Source: Nemertoderma westbladi
Taxonomy: Eukaryota > Xenacoelomorpha > Nemertodermatida > Nemertodermatidae
DNA length: 64,000 nucleotides
Assembly: GCA_032718475.1 (NCBI GenBank)
Contig: JAUCBJ010000419.1
Span: forward strand, 1-64,000
Direction of reading: 5' to 3'
This document shows positions 1 to 11,739 of the stretch, piece after piece (within the stretch, counting starts at the first letter, position 1; every line of letters begins with the position of its first letter). Both the position numbers and the translations under genes were made by a program. The notes beneath the pieces are model-generated. The model did not search any database, was not told the origin of the DNA, and saw nothing but the letters and a program-made list of their open reading frames with translations.

Positions 1-584
1 ACCCATATACTTGGATGCAGGGGTATATGGCCTGGCCAGGCAGATGATGATCTACCAATGGCTGGTCAGGAGTAGAGTGCTCTCATGTCCACTCTGAGTG
101 CACTTCACTGCGACCTGCACCTGGCAGCAGGGGTACAGGGAATGACCCAGCAGATGAGCTGCACAGCCAATGGTGGGTCATGTGCGCCAGAGTAGATATG
201 GGTGATGGGCCTCATATCTGACTCCACAGCGACACCCACCCTGTGGAATGGCAAACCAGGGTGTGGTATTTGCCCCGAAAGCTGACTCGGCAAAAAAAAG
301 CACCCCCCAACCCCCACTATGGATTACATTAGTAATGCGGAGGTCCAGCCACTAGAGGCCAGTGGAATGACTGGACACAATCGGCCTCACAGGCGTCAGT
401 TATCTCCTGACCGGCTGCCTGTCTCACCCCCTACTGGAGAGAGAGCGGCAAACGATTCTTTGAGTCCCTTTCCTGATGACCTTTCTGGCCCAAACCCTGG
501 GTCACCAGGGAGGCCAGATTGTGAGGGTAGAGGGATTCTGGAGTTGGAGGCTACTCTCATGTTCCACCCCGACCAACAAAGCCA
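1..584 (+). other. Probable 5' part of the adjacent LINE, no assignable protein
   Basis: This stretch lies directly upstream of the endonuclease domain of the LINE at 585-3460 and in the same orientation. A short open frame (319-591) is rich in Pro, Ser and Gly with no recognisable motif. It may be the 5' UTR or a decayed ORF1 of that element; the left boundary of the element lies at or beyond the window edge. No host gene is seen. Confidence 0.35.
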
Positions 585-3460
585 TTGGTGAATCTGAGGC
601 AAGTCACTAGACTAGCCTCAGTAAACACCCTAACACTCGGGTCCCCAATGCGACAAGGTGAGCTGACTGCCTTGGCAGATAAGTGGGAGTGCAGTGCAGT
701 GGGAGTTCAAGAGCACCGACTGCAGACTGGACAGACTGATGAGGTTTTGATTAAGGACATGGGGGGCGGTTGGCGACTCGCCCTCGCTTCAGCAGATGAT
801 AGTGGCAATGGTGGAATTGGTCTATTGATGAATCCAACTGCACATGCAGCATTGGACAAAATAGACCAAATTTCTAACCGCATCATCCGTTGCCACTTTT
901 CATGTTCTGGAAGACTGGTTCAGAAGTTTCCTAAGGTGGTTCTGATTGTGTGCTACTCTCCAACTAGTGTTGCCCCTGTAGAGGAGGTGGAAAATTTCTA
1001 CCAGAATCTACAAGCAGCTACTGATGGAGTGGATCAGCATGCATTCTTAACATTCCTGGGAGACTTTAATGCAAGTCTGTATCAATCACCTACATCGCCC
1101 TGGGTCTATAGCAATAGTGTTATCCGAAATTCCGTCCATCTTCAGGATTTTATCTCTGGAAATGGATTGTTTTCGGCTGGAACCCAGTTCAAGAAGCGAA
1201 CTGGAAAGCTATGGACTCATAGTGGACCCAGTGGTCACAAGTCCCAGATAGACCATATCCTGTTTCGTAGGAAATACAGGAGCTCTATACAAGACTGTAA
1301 TGCATTTACACTACGACCCTTCTCCAGTGATCACCGCCTTATTGTGGCCAAGGTAAGACTTAGTCTGCGTGCTAGCAGAACAACGAAATCTGCCTTGCCA
1401 CGGCATGACTGGTCCTCTCTGTTGCAACAGCCAAGTGTGAGATCCAGCTTCACACTACAGCTGAGCAACAGGTATGAGGCTCTTGCCTCTGAGGCGGCAG
1501 ATCACTGTGAGGGCTATACTGCCTTTACAGAAGCAGTTAAGTTAGCAGCTGCAGAAACAGTTCCTGTATACCCTCGAAACAGGAAAAGGGCCCCCTGGAC
1601 TGACAACAAAATTCAGAAGTGCCGAAATGACCTTCATAAGGCGCAGAAAGAGTCCCGACTCAAACAGACTACAGCGGCCAAGAATGCAGTTAAAGCTGCA
1701 TCTAGGTCCCTGAACAGGCAGTACTCTGTTAATCTACAGGAGCTAATAAACCAACAGGTTGATGCCATCAATGATGCTGACGACAGCAGGCAATCATCCC
1801 AGGCATGGAAATCAATCAATCTGCTTACTGGGCGGAAAAGCCAACCAACCACCAAGGTTAAGGCTGAATCACCAGCCGATCGCCTCAATGGTTGGAAAGC
1901 CCACTTTGAAAAGCTCCTCAATAATGACAGGGTATTTCCTGATAACTTTATAGAAGTAAAAGTGTCTGAGTCTGTACTCCCAGATATTCCCATTGGTGAT
2001 ATCTCCTTTGCAGAAGTGAAGGCTGCTGCAAAGAGCATTAAGACCAATCGTGCCAGTGGAGTAGATGGTGTTCCCCCTGAGGTCTTTAAAATACCTGAGT
2101 GTTTAAAGCTCATCTATCCCATAATAGTAGACATGTACCGAACAACAAGAGTCCCACAAGAAATGAAAACAAATAAGTTGGTGCCAGTTCCCAAGAAGGG
2201 CAACCTAACACTCTATGGTTCTTTTCGGGGAATCTCATTGATCTCGATTGCTGCAAAGCTATACAATAGAATTCTATTAAATCGCATCAGGGATCCCATT
2301 GAGAGACTGCTCCGTGGAAATCAGAATGGGTTCCGTAAAGGTCGCGGGACCATGGAGCCCATTTTGGCACTTAGAAGGATAATTGAAGAGTTATCAAAAA
2401 AGAAAGACAGGCATCTGGCTGTTATCTTTGTTGACTTCTTCAAGGCCTTTGATTCAGTCTCTCGCTCACGTATGTTCAGCATACTTTCATTATATGGGAT
2501 CCCTGATGATTGTTGTTGACTATGTTCTACGCATGTCCTTAGATCATCATAATGGTGATGGGGTGATGATAACTCCACCTACTGGCTCCAGAAGTCGAGG
2601 AAATCCTGCCAAGTACCTAACTGATCTAAACTTTGCTGATGACTTAGGAGTACTCTCAGAATCACTAGAAGGAGCCCAACGGCTCCTCAGCTCATTAGAA
2701 CATGCTGCTTCTAGTGTTGGTCTTTTTATTAACTCCAGAAAGACCACAATTTTGACAGTTAACTTTGAAAGTCCTCAGCAAGTCTCTGATTGGATGAGCA
2801 TAAGCTCAAAAGATGGTATGCTTGAGCATGTGGATGACTTCTGTTACCTGGGATCATGGATTCGGAACTCAGGTGAGGACCTTCGAATACGTAAGGGAAA
2901 GGCATGGGCAGCCTTGAATAGGCTTTCCAGGATTTGGAAGTCACCGAGAATCAATCGGACACTTAAGGTCCGATTATTTAGAGCAGCAGTAGTTCCAGTA
3001 CTCCTCTATGGGAGTCCATGCTGGGCTCTAACTGCTGAGGACACCAAATCTCTGGATGGCACATTCACAAGAATGTTACGCCGGGTTCATTGTGTCAAGT
3101 ACAATGCACACATCTCCAACCAGACACTATATAACATTGGAGGTGTCTCATTGGTTCCCCCAAGCTTGACACTAGAACAAAATCGCCTCCGCTTTGCAGG
3201 ACATTGCTTTCGCCGTGAGGACCAGCCAGTGCATAATCTTGTACTTTGGCAGCCTCATGGAGTAAATAGGCATGGTGGACAGCCCATGAACTTCTTGAGA
3301 CGCATCTTTAAGGACACTGGCCTTGAAGATGCGGATGATCTAGCAAATGTCATGGGTGATAGGGAGTTGTGGCGGTGCAATTTTGTCTATAAGCCGGCAC
3401 AGCATTCTTAAAAATGCAGCTGCAATGCAGCATGCCGATCCTAGTAGTAGTTTGACCACG
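585..3460 (+). mobile_element. RTE-like non-LTR retrotransposon (LINE A), inactivated
   Basis: Frame 585-2519 encodes an apurinic-type endonuclease domain (motifs VGVQEHR, FLGDFNASL and, near residues 245-250, SSDHRLIV) followed by the N-terminal half of a reverse transcriptase (GVDGVPPEVF, VPVPKKG, FRGISLIS, NGFRKGRG, VDFFKAFDS). It stops after YGIPDD. The RT continues in another frame (about 2513-3411) from VDYVLRMSLD through the catalytic box written as NFADD, then the thumb and a C-terminal part ending near LRFAGHCFRRED and NVMGDRELW. Related elements carry about 35 residues with the LQGD...PFLF block between the two parts; here that block is missing and the frame is shifted, so the copy cannot make active RT. 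After the stop codon comes a short 3' end (ATGCAGCTGCAATGCAGC) and a TAG-repeat tail near 3450. A truncated copy of the same 3' end lies at 28228-28490. Clade assignment is from the general look of the protein only. Confidence 0.85.
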
Positions 3461-4200
3461 GTGTAGTCGGGGAAGGTCCAGTTGAGGATACAAATGATAA
3501 TAAACGCAAGTATCAAAATGAAAACTAAGGATGAAGTGGAGACTGTAAGGCAAAGACCTTTAAGAGAATCACAATACAACGTGTGGATGAAGACAATCCA
3601 ATTTTGAAATAGAAGGAGAGCGATTGGTCGTGGAGAAACGACGCCTTGAAATCGAGGAAGATAGAGCGTCGACGACTTGCTATTGAAGTGCGAAGGCTAA
3701 TGATATCTGAGAGTAAGTCGCGGAACATGAGTTACTAAGTTCTTTAATTTATCAGTCATTCATATCTACAGCTTAAACTATAAACTGCTATACTATAAAT
3801 TGTAATCAATATCAACATTTATACACACGGACAATCAATAAAACGTTTTCTGACAGTGTTTATAATGGCACTATCGTAATTTTGTGGTCCCACCTTGGAG
3901 GTCAAAAAAGTACCGGTACTGATCTGATTGCAAGTATGCTACTCCATCGCTATCGAACAATCCCACTTTCAACCCCCCTCTACCATCTGAGCTCCCACCA
4001 ATTTAATTTCAAAAGTTGCAATTTCGACCATTTAGTAATTCGTCGATTTACTTTAGTTTCAGTTTCAGACTTTGTTTAGGATTTTCTCAAACATACCGGT
4101 ACTGTTGGACTACACGACTGTACAATGAATGGTGAGTTAATGGTGATACTATTCTCCGAGGGGACAGTTTATGAGTACCTCAAGGGCGGGCTGGTAGGCC
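3461..4200. other. Intergenic, no assignable gene
   Basis: AT-rich sequence between LINE A and the Harbinger transposase remnant. Only short open frames without recognisable motifs are present. It may include the downstream flank of the DNA transposon, but I see no clear terminal inverted repeat here. Confidence 0.4.
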
Positions 4201-4206
4201 TATAGT

Positions 4207-5230
4207 TTAAATGTTGTCGATGAGCTTGGCACGAACATCAGCCCCTGTAGCAACTAAGTGATAATCATCGATGAATCGACTTCCAGGGTCATTAATCAAC
4301 ATTTGCTCAAGTTCTTTTTCGTTTAAATCAAAAGCCCGATTATTCTTTATGGCTATGTTGTGCAGTACTACACAGGCTGTTATCACTTTACAACATTTCG
4401 CTGGTCCAAAGTGTAGCTTGTTATGTAAACATCGGAACCGTTGTTTAAGTACACCATTACATCTTTCAATACAACATCGCGCTTTCTTATGGCGCTTCTG
4501 ATATACACGTTCTTTTATGTTACCTGCAGATGCCCCTTCATCTAGTGGAGTCAGCAGCCACTTCTTACAGGGGTACCCTGAATCTCCTAGCAACCAACCT
4601 TCCTGAGGTGTGCTCTCGAGATATCCGTACAAGGCCGATGATGTTAAAACAAACGCATCGTGGGTTCCACCTGGAAATTTTGCTAGACAATTATATATCT
4701 GTAGATCCGGACCACAGACAAGCATCACATTGATACTATGATAACCTTTCAGGTTGACATAGCATGATTCATTCTCAGATGGGGTCTCTATTGCTACATG
4801 AGTGCCATCGATTGCACCTATGACACAGGGCATGCTGCTGTATTCTTAAAACTAATACTTCGTAGCATTTAAGTCTGGAAAAGTAACGTAATTTGGTGCC
4901 TCTTCACATAATATTGTTGACACATTCTCAATACAACGACTTGCACTTGTTTTCGAAATGTGCTGGATATCCCCAACTACAGCCATGTATAGCCAGGCAA
5001 TAAATCTTAGCGCTGTGCAAACCTGCAGAGAGACAGGAAGACTACAGCTTCGTCCTGTAAGATGTTCCAATCGTGTAAGACATTCCAGTGCACATTTCTG
5101 CTACGATCTCTTTCGGAAACCTGTAACGTTCTTTAAATAACTCTGGATGCATGCTGTCTAACGGATCATATCGATCTCGAAATATTCTCGGTCTCCGGGC
5201 ACGACGCTGTTGAAGCATGAGATGCAGCAT
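4207..5230 (-). pseudogene. PIF/Harbinger (HARBI1-like) transposase remnant
   Basis: Read on the minus strand. An N-terminal piece (5230-5042; RRARRPRIFRDRYDPLD) passes by frameshift into a middle piece (5070-4852; LQVCTALRFIAWLYMAVVGD, then ISKTSASRCIENV), which resembles the helix-turn-helix region of HARBI1. The C-terminal DDE nuclease piece (4833-4207) has VIGAIDGTHV (first Asp), WLLGDSGYPC (second Asp) and CCIERCNGVLKQRFRCL (Glu). The reading passes from FPDLNATKY to MPCVIGAIDG through two in-frame stops within six codons, with no gap in the alignment to family members as I remember them, so this looks like a dead transposase rather than an intron-containing domesticated gene. The catalytic triad itself is intact. 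A 3-bp-TSD MITE of the same superfamily lies just to the right. Confidence 0.85.
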
Positions 5231-5301
5231 TGTAATATAGGTCTATAATACTTTAAAACAATGTTATTGTGATGTATACATACATCGCAATGTATATCTT
5301 A

Positions 5302-5518
5302 GGCTGCATTCACACTGGTATGTTTTTAATATGTTTTGTATGTTTTTATCTCACATATGTCAAAAGTTCTCGAATATTGTTTGTCATGAAAGTATTCGAA
5401 CAACATTCGAGAACTAAAAAATGTAAAAACATACTGTAAAAAGCATATAAAAAACATACGAAACATTATTATAAAAAACATACTAAAAAATATAAAACAT
5501 ACCAGTGTGAACGCGGCC
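5302..5518. mobile_element. Tourist-like MITE (Harbinger type, TTA target duplication)
   Basis: A 217-bp non-coding element with terminal inverted repeats of about 25 bp: left end GGCTGCATTCACACTGGTAT, right end the reverse complement with two mismatches (GGCCGCGTTCACACTGGTAT). It is flanked on both sides by TTA (5299-5301 and 5519-5521), the 3-bp target duplication typical of PIF/Harbinger. The interior is nearly palindromic around CTCGAATATTG, with repeats of ACATAC/GTATGT. Confidence 0.85.
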
Positions 5519-5639
5519 TTATATCGTTTTCAACTACGAAATATGTATGTTTGTTGTACTCTTCTTTCAGTCTTTCTGGAAAACAAAATTCATTGTTGCT
5601 TGGATAAAATTATTTCTAAGTGTAAAATGACATTAGATA

Positions 5640-5838
5640 ACGTTAAATGGTACCCAGAGGTTTCATTTAAATTAAATGACATAAAATCTTAAATGACACC
5701 TTCGTGATACACTATTATTTAGCAGCTAAATGGAGTTTCATTTAATTGAATTAAATGAAACTTCGTGAAATGCACATTTCTTAAACGATACTTCATTTAC
5801 GCCAATTTAGTTAAATGACGCTTCGTGAAACACCCCCC
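5640..5838. mobile_element. Possible end of a Harbinger-type element
   Basis: Several copies of a short motif (AAATGA then CTTCGTGA) occur in both orientations, ending at a C-run (CTTCGTGAAACACCCCCC, 5821-5838). G-rich starts of the type GGGGGGTGTTTCACGAAG are common termini of DNA transposons. It may be the right end of the element carrying the transposase at 4207-5230, but no matching left end was found. Confidence 0.35.
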
Positions 5839-5839
5839 A

Positions 5840-6440
5840 GGTTAATTGTAATCGAAAAATTATCGGTTAATATTGTTTTAAAATAGTGCAGCTGTTTTTA
5901 GCTGCAGTAATTGTGGTAATAATAATATTGTTGACAAACCAACGCATCAATGTTACAACAGCGCAGCTCAAGAATAATGGAAGTACTACTTGTTGCCATA
6001 GAAATATATCGCAAATAAGATTAAATCGCCCCCAACACTGCATTTCTTGTTGGCAAATATGAAAACTTTGACGGATTATATCTCGAGAACGCTCCGGTCG
6101 AATTTGCTTAAATTTTTTTTTCTGGGGTTTCTAGTTCATATACTACCACTTTATTGAAAACATTTCGGGGCCGAAAAAATAACACTAATGCGATTCCGTC
6201 TATATTTAGTATTCCATGGCACGAATGATTTAGCATGAATGGGTGCATCTCTGCCTTGCATCCTAAGTGGTAGCTAAATGAGTACTGGAGTTTCCTCTGG
6301 GGAGTATAGTTCTGGGGGGACCGTACTGGAAATAAGTCGTCAGACTTTGTGAGTAATCCCTGCCCTCACGGCCAAAGAAACTTCAGTCTATGCGTTTTTA
6401 GGTCCAGAGAAACAGAGTTGTTTTGCGCTCGGAGTGTGAA
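5840..6440. other. No assignable feature
   Basis: AT-rich spacer to the left of the duplicated TTLL exons. It contains no continuation (exon 3) of the duplicated gene copy. Confidence 0.4.
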
Positions 6441-6445
6441 CTTAC

Positions 6446-7238
6446 CTTTTGGTTTGGTTGCATTCCAGCTAAGAACTGATTGAAGAAACTAGTGTTTGTG
6501 AATGGAGGATAGTCGTGACTCCACATGACATCCCATCCTTGAGTGAGGTTTAGGTCCAGCTCAACATAGACCTCAAAACCATGATGTTCCAGAACTTCTT
6601 TAATAAGGGATTTCTACAATATAAATATACCTTTTATCCAACTTACTTTATACTTCAAAAATGCAGATATATGAGGCAACGCAGTTATGTGAACTGCGAC
6701 CGGAGGGGGAACTGTTGACACAATCAAAATTATTCTCTCCTCAGGGGAAAATCAACGCTAATAACATCAGATTAGAACTGTAAATAAAACTGTAACCTGT
6801 CCTATTGACTTTGGTTTATTGTTTTGGTTAGAATATCGTGCCACTGTAACCTGTTCCTTACCCTTATGTAATAATGAGTTAGTAATTCGTCAAGAATGGA
6901 TTTGCGTCCAGTCCAGTCCCCTCCACCTGTCGTAAACGTAAAGTCATCAAACAGTGTTACTCATATTGTAATTGTGTTAAATAAAATGTGGTTATATCTA
7001 TTTATGATATAGTTATTATAAGTTCGCCCACCTCAACGTTTGCTCGTATCCAAGCAACTGGCCTATGCTTCTCAATTATATGTGCACCAGTTTTCGACAA
7101 GACCTTTACTGATTTCTCGAATGTTGTTTCTTGTGATTCATCATAAAGAAGACCTACTAGTATGAAATTCAAGGAGGCAATCATACCAACAATGGCGAGC
7201 ACTGCCAATATATTTCGTAAGTTTCGTTTAAGATTCAT
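6446..7238 (-). pseudogene. Partial duplicate of the TTLL gene: exons 1 and 2 only
   Basis: Exon 1 (7238-7032) encodes 69 residues beginning MNLKRNLRN, with one hydrophobic segment (ILAVLAIVGMIASLNFILVG), and differs from the parental exon (17169-16963) at about three bases, two of them amino-acid changing (His for Asn, Phe for Leu). Exon 2 (6613-6446, 168 nt) encodes KSLIKEVLEHHG...MWSHDYPPF...QPNQK; the acceptor (TTGTAG) and the donor (AAG, then GTAAG) are intact. No exon 3 follows to the left, so a complete enzyme cannot be made from this copy. Exons and immediate flanks (for example ATGTTACTCATATTG) are nearly identical to the parent, while the middle of the intron is unrelated. Confidence 0.85.
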
Positions 7239-7239
7239 T

Positions 7240-8537
7240 ATTTTGATACTCCAATTTTTATAAACTCGCAATAAACAATAAATATTATGGTTTCGCTAAG
7301 CATAAGTATTAGCCTATGTTACCAAAAGTGCAAAAGTTGGTCGAGTATTCCTACATAGTGTCGGGAGTAACTTTGGTATATTGCGGGCCATGGGTATATT
7401 GTGGGCCATCAACAAACTGTTACATTTATACTGGGTCCGTTTCCCAAATGTCTGTTGTGTCGGAAACTATATTTGTCGCAAGTGTTGTAAATATATGTCT
7501 TCTGATTCACAGACACGTGGGCATTTGGAGGGTGACCCTGGTATGATTGTAGCTCTTCGTTGGTGGCTTACAGTTGTACTGACTGACCTCTGTTATCACG
7601 TAAAGCCCGGTGACAACATCGCGGTGACAGCGCGGTGGTTTTGCGTCGTATTATGAACGCACTTTGACGACGCAGTCGACGCTGGACGCAGACGACGCTG
7701 TCGACGCATTTCCTAAGCAATGTTAAAACCAAAACGCAGTAATTGACCAGCACTTCAGAGCTTTGCACTTAGTTGGGAATTAATTATTAGAGAAAAACGG
7801 TGAGAAACTGAATATTCTAGAACAAATATTTTTTGTTTTAAAACATCTCCCTATTTTTTATTTTTGTTCCTGTGTTTTATTGTGTCCTAATTAGTTTTAA
7901 AAAGAGTTAGCTTATTCATGAAATTAAATAATATCCTAAAACAAATATTTTTATTGAAAAACAAATTTTATTCTTAAATTGTAACTTTTTCGCTCGAATA
8001 TACCCAAAAATCGGTAGAAAAAGTTTCACTTTTTTTCCCGAGGGAAAAAAAGTAACCCATAGGATTGCATTGATTTTACTTTTTTCCCGGCGAAAATAGT
8101 AAATTAAAATATTTTTGGTGGAATTTCTTAAATTTTATTACATATATTGAAAGAGCATCGACGTAGAAAAGGTTTGCAAGTAATTTGAGCAAAATCCATT
8201 CACACACTCACTCAAAAGTTATTGCAACTTTAATGTCTGCAAAGCGTACTCTAAAACGGAACTGAGTATCCAATATTGGTTTATGTAGTTAAGCGACTCT
8301 CTAGTTACGTAATAAATATTCGAGGACACTAAATTATTGTAACATTGAGTAAGGCATCATCGAGAGTTGAAGAGTGCAATAATTGGAATAGCAGTAACTA
8401 TGGAAGCAATATTGTAAAATACTGCAGTTCAATTTATTTTGTAACACTACTTACTGTACATGTACTATAGTATTTCGCTATGTTTTATTAAAGAATTGAG
8501 CAACAAAAAAGTACCAATTTAAGAATAAAATTACGTA
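7240..8537. repeat. Flank of the TTLL segmental duplication
   Basis: The similarity to the parental locus continues past exon 1. The stretch to about 7315 matches 17170-17262. After an interruption of about 0.9 kb, 8220-8400 resembles 17275-17430 (shared phrases CAATATTGGTTTATGT and TACGTAATAAATATT). The interrupting sequence has no recognisable gene; either it was inserted here or it was lost from the other copy. Confidence 0.6.
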
Positions 8538-8666
8538 TTACATGACAAAAAAACGTAGAACATTTTTTTTTCAATATTCTCTCGACCCTTTATTAACCTC
8601 GCTGAAGCTCGGTAAGTAAAATGCCTCGAGAATAATAAAAAAAGTTCTACTTTTTTTCCCATGTAA
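8538..8666. mobile_element. MITE with TA target duplication
   Basis: A 129-bp near-palindrome: left TTACATGAC...GTAGAACATT, right GTTCTAC...CCCATGTAA, flanked by TA on both sides (8536-8537 and 8667-8668). The interior contains TGCCTCGAGAATA facing TATTCTCTCGACC. A partial relative lies at 17445-17535, and its end sequence is also inside the 220-bp repeats at 17721-18600. TIR and TA duplication suggest a Tc1/mariner-type MITE. Confidence 0.75.
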
Positions 8667-9104
8667 TAAATAATAATTATTTTTCTTTTATTTCGCTATT
8701 TTTAACTAATCTTTCGTTTTTCTAAACCTAAAACCCGACCAAACCTAAACGCTATCCCAAATTCAAATGGTGCGACTTCGCCCTGTCGACACCCCCTACT
8801 ATTTGTTTCACTTGTCATTTTTTAGTGCTTTTTTTGATTTCGGTGAATATTCTAGAACATTAGTAGATATATTTCTTTACGGTAGCTAGTGTATTTGGCA
8901 CCTATACAACATGGGTACCTACAATTTGGAAATTGCTTGCCTTATTCTGTTGTTCTAGAACATTTATAAGAGATTTACGTTCTAGAACACGTTGAAGCAA
9001 AATCTGTTGTAGAGCATTTATTAGACGTTTATGAAGAAATTTAATAGACATTTATCGGACAAAACCTAGCTGAGTTCCGATGACGGTTTGATGCATAAAC
9101 AAAC

Positions 9105-9305
9105 ACCATTTAAAGAACTTTATAGCTACTAATAGGGTTAAAGAACTTTATAGCTACTAATAGGGTTAAAGAACTTTATAGCCCGGTACTAATAGGGTTA
9201 AAGAACTTTATAGCCCGGTACTAATAGGGTTAAAGAACTTTATAGCCCGGTACTAATAGGGTTAAAGAACTTTATAGCCCGGTACTAATAGGGTTAAAGA
9301 ACTAC
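9105..9305. repeat. Short minisatellite, about 32-bp unit
   Basis: About six tandem units built on TAGGGTTAAAGAACTTTATA plus ACTAATA. The first units lack the CCCGGT insertion present in the later ones. Confidence 0.9.
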
Positions 9306-10109
9306 TAGAGCTCATAAATAAAACATACCCAACATGATTACAAAGAAAACAATTAATGTGGAGAATTAATAAACAGTATATTGTGGTATATTTATGCAAA
9401 TGTAACATATACGATTAATAAATGTACATTACACTGTACAATGTACGTTTTACATAAAATACACAGGTTTCAAAAAAAAAAAATGTAGAAATGAAAATGT
9501 AGGTACCCATGTCGTATAATTGCCGTGTTTTTTTACTAACTGCTTGGTTTGGAACACAATATCTCGAAATGCATAGGCCTACTGCTCCAAAAAGCAAATA
9601 AGTAGAAATGAAGTGTAAGATACATTTTGGGTGGACTATATTGAATTGTAATATCTTTAAAAAAATCATTTTTGATGCCCTTTAGCGGCCAGACCCAAAA
9701 TATTTATTTTTTACAATGCTTTATTTTCAGAAGTTGCAACCTGTTTTTATTGGAATCAGCATGGTCGATTACGTGAAAAATTCGAGCAGAATTTTTGTTT
9801 CGAACTTTTCAAGAAAAATACTGCTATTTTATAAAATGAAATTCCAATTTTCAAAAAAGCATTGTTTTAACATTGATTTAAAAAAGAGTAGTGATGCTAA
9901 GTTTTCACTTTTAATGAAATCTAGTTTGTCTGTATGTATGTCGGTCGATCTATCTGACTGTCCGTCAAAATATAAGAAAAGCAGGGCACGGCACACCCGG
10001 TTAGTAAAAATTTAGCAATATGGGTTTTCCTGGTAGCAGAATTCATTTCGGCATTACTATTTTATGGGTACCCACTGTTTGACCATTGTTTTTCATATGA
10101 AAATGGCTT

Positions 10110-11010
10110 TTATCATGAGGTTGTTTTGTTCTAGAACAAATATTTAACTTTCTGACAGTAAGATGGTAGCTAGTAATTTTGATTTTGTGTTAGCTAGTAC
10201 TTTTTATTAGCTAGTGAAAAAAATTATAATTGAAAAATTGAAAAAAAATTTGACCAACTTTTTTCTTGTAAAAATATATTTTATTATGAGGTTTTTTTTA
10301 TCTAGAACAAATATTTGACCTTCTGACAGTAAGATGGTAGCTAGTACTTTTGATTTTGTGTAAGCGTGTACTATTTATTAGCTAGTAAATGTAAGATATA
10401 CCGGTAATTTAATTCTCAATTATATAGGCCTATTTGCATGGAATAATTTATAAGTGATGGTGTAGCTAGTACTTTTTATTAGCTAGTGAAAAAAGTTATA
10501 ATTGAAAAATTGAAAAAAAATTGACCTACTTTTTTCTTGTAAAAATATATTTTATTATGAGGTTTTTTTTTATCTAGAACAAATATTTGACCTTCTGACA
10601 GTAAGATGGTAGCTAGTACTTTTGATTTTGTGTAAGCGTGTACTATTTATTAGCTAGTAAATGTAAGATATACCGGTAATTTAATTCTCAATTATATATT
10701 TGCATGGAATAATTTATAAGTCATGGTGTAGCTACTGTAGTACTTTTTATTAGCTAGTGAAAAAAATTATAATTGAAAAATTGAAAAAAAAATTGACCAA
10801 CTTTTTTCTTGTAAAAATATATTTTATTATGAGGTTTTTTTTATCTAGAACAAACATTTGACCTTCTGACAGTAAGATGGTAGCTAGTACTTTTGATTTT
10901 GTGTTAGCTAGTACCGGTACTATTTATTAGCTAGTAAATGTAAGATATACCGGCAATTTAATTCTCAATTATATATTTGCATGGAATAATTTATGAGTCA
11001 TGGCAGCTAG
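10110..11010. repeat. 271-bp tandem repeat, about 3.3 copies
   Basis: Copies begin near 10114 (partial), 10288, 10559 and 10831 at TATGAGGTTTTTTTTATCTA. Each contains TCTAGAACAAA, CTTCTGACAGTAAGATGG and several GCTAGTA boxes. Part of the unit recurs in inverse orientation at 11270-11730. Confidence 0.85.
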
Positions 11011-11269
11011 AAATTTTTATTTGATAGTCACAGTAGCTAGTAATTATTCACTAGCTAGTTTTTTATACGAAATATAGGCGGATGTCAAAATAGAGTTTTT
11101 ACTTATTTTACTTATTAGGCCTATTTTACTTATTCCTAGATTTAGTTATCTTTTTATTAGTCATTTCGAGAATATATTGATGATATTTTTTTTTTTTTTT
11201 TCCCCATTTTTTTCTATATTGATGATATGGAAATTGTCTAAATAAAAGGGGCACTACAAAATTTTTTTA

Positions 11270-11730
11270 ATTAAAAATATTTTGTAATTTTAAGATCACT
11301 ACCTACCTTTAAAAACACTACCGGTAGCTACCATAATAAAAATAATAGCTAACCCCTCTCAGAAGGTGAAATAATTTATGTTCTAGAACAAAAAACCATC
11401 TTGATAATATCCATTAACATGGTCCAAAATATTATTTTGCAATTTTAAGATCACTAGCTACCTTTAAAAACACTAGCTACCTTAATAAAAAATAATAGGT
11501 ACCGGTAACCTCTCTCAGAAGGTGAAATTTATGTTCTAGAACGAAAAACATCATGATAATATCCAATAATGTGGTAAAAAAATTGATCAAAAATTAGGTA
11601 CCAAAAATTTGGTTTTGTAATTTTAAAAACAGTAGCTACCTAAAAGAAATCACTAGCTACCATAAAAAAAAAACAATAGCTAACGTATAACAGAAGATGA
11701 CATTAATGTTCCAAAACAAAAAACCTCAAG
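11270..11730. repeat. Inverted relatives of the 10.1-11.0 kb repeat
   Basis: Three units of roughly 175 bp with TTTTAAGATCACTAGCTACC, TCTCAGAAGGTGAAAT and TTCTAGAACAAAAAACC. These are the reverse complement, imperfectly, of TCTAGAACAAA, CTTCTGACAG and GTAGCTAGTA of the preceding array. Together the two blocks form a large degenerate fold-back structure. TTCTAGAACA also recurs near 8850-8990 and 11840-12075. Confidence 0.65.
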
Positions 11731-11739
11731 ATAATAGCC

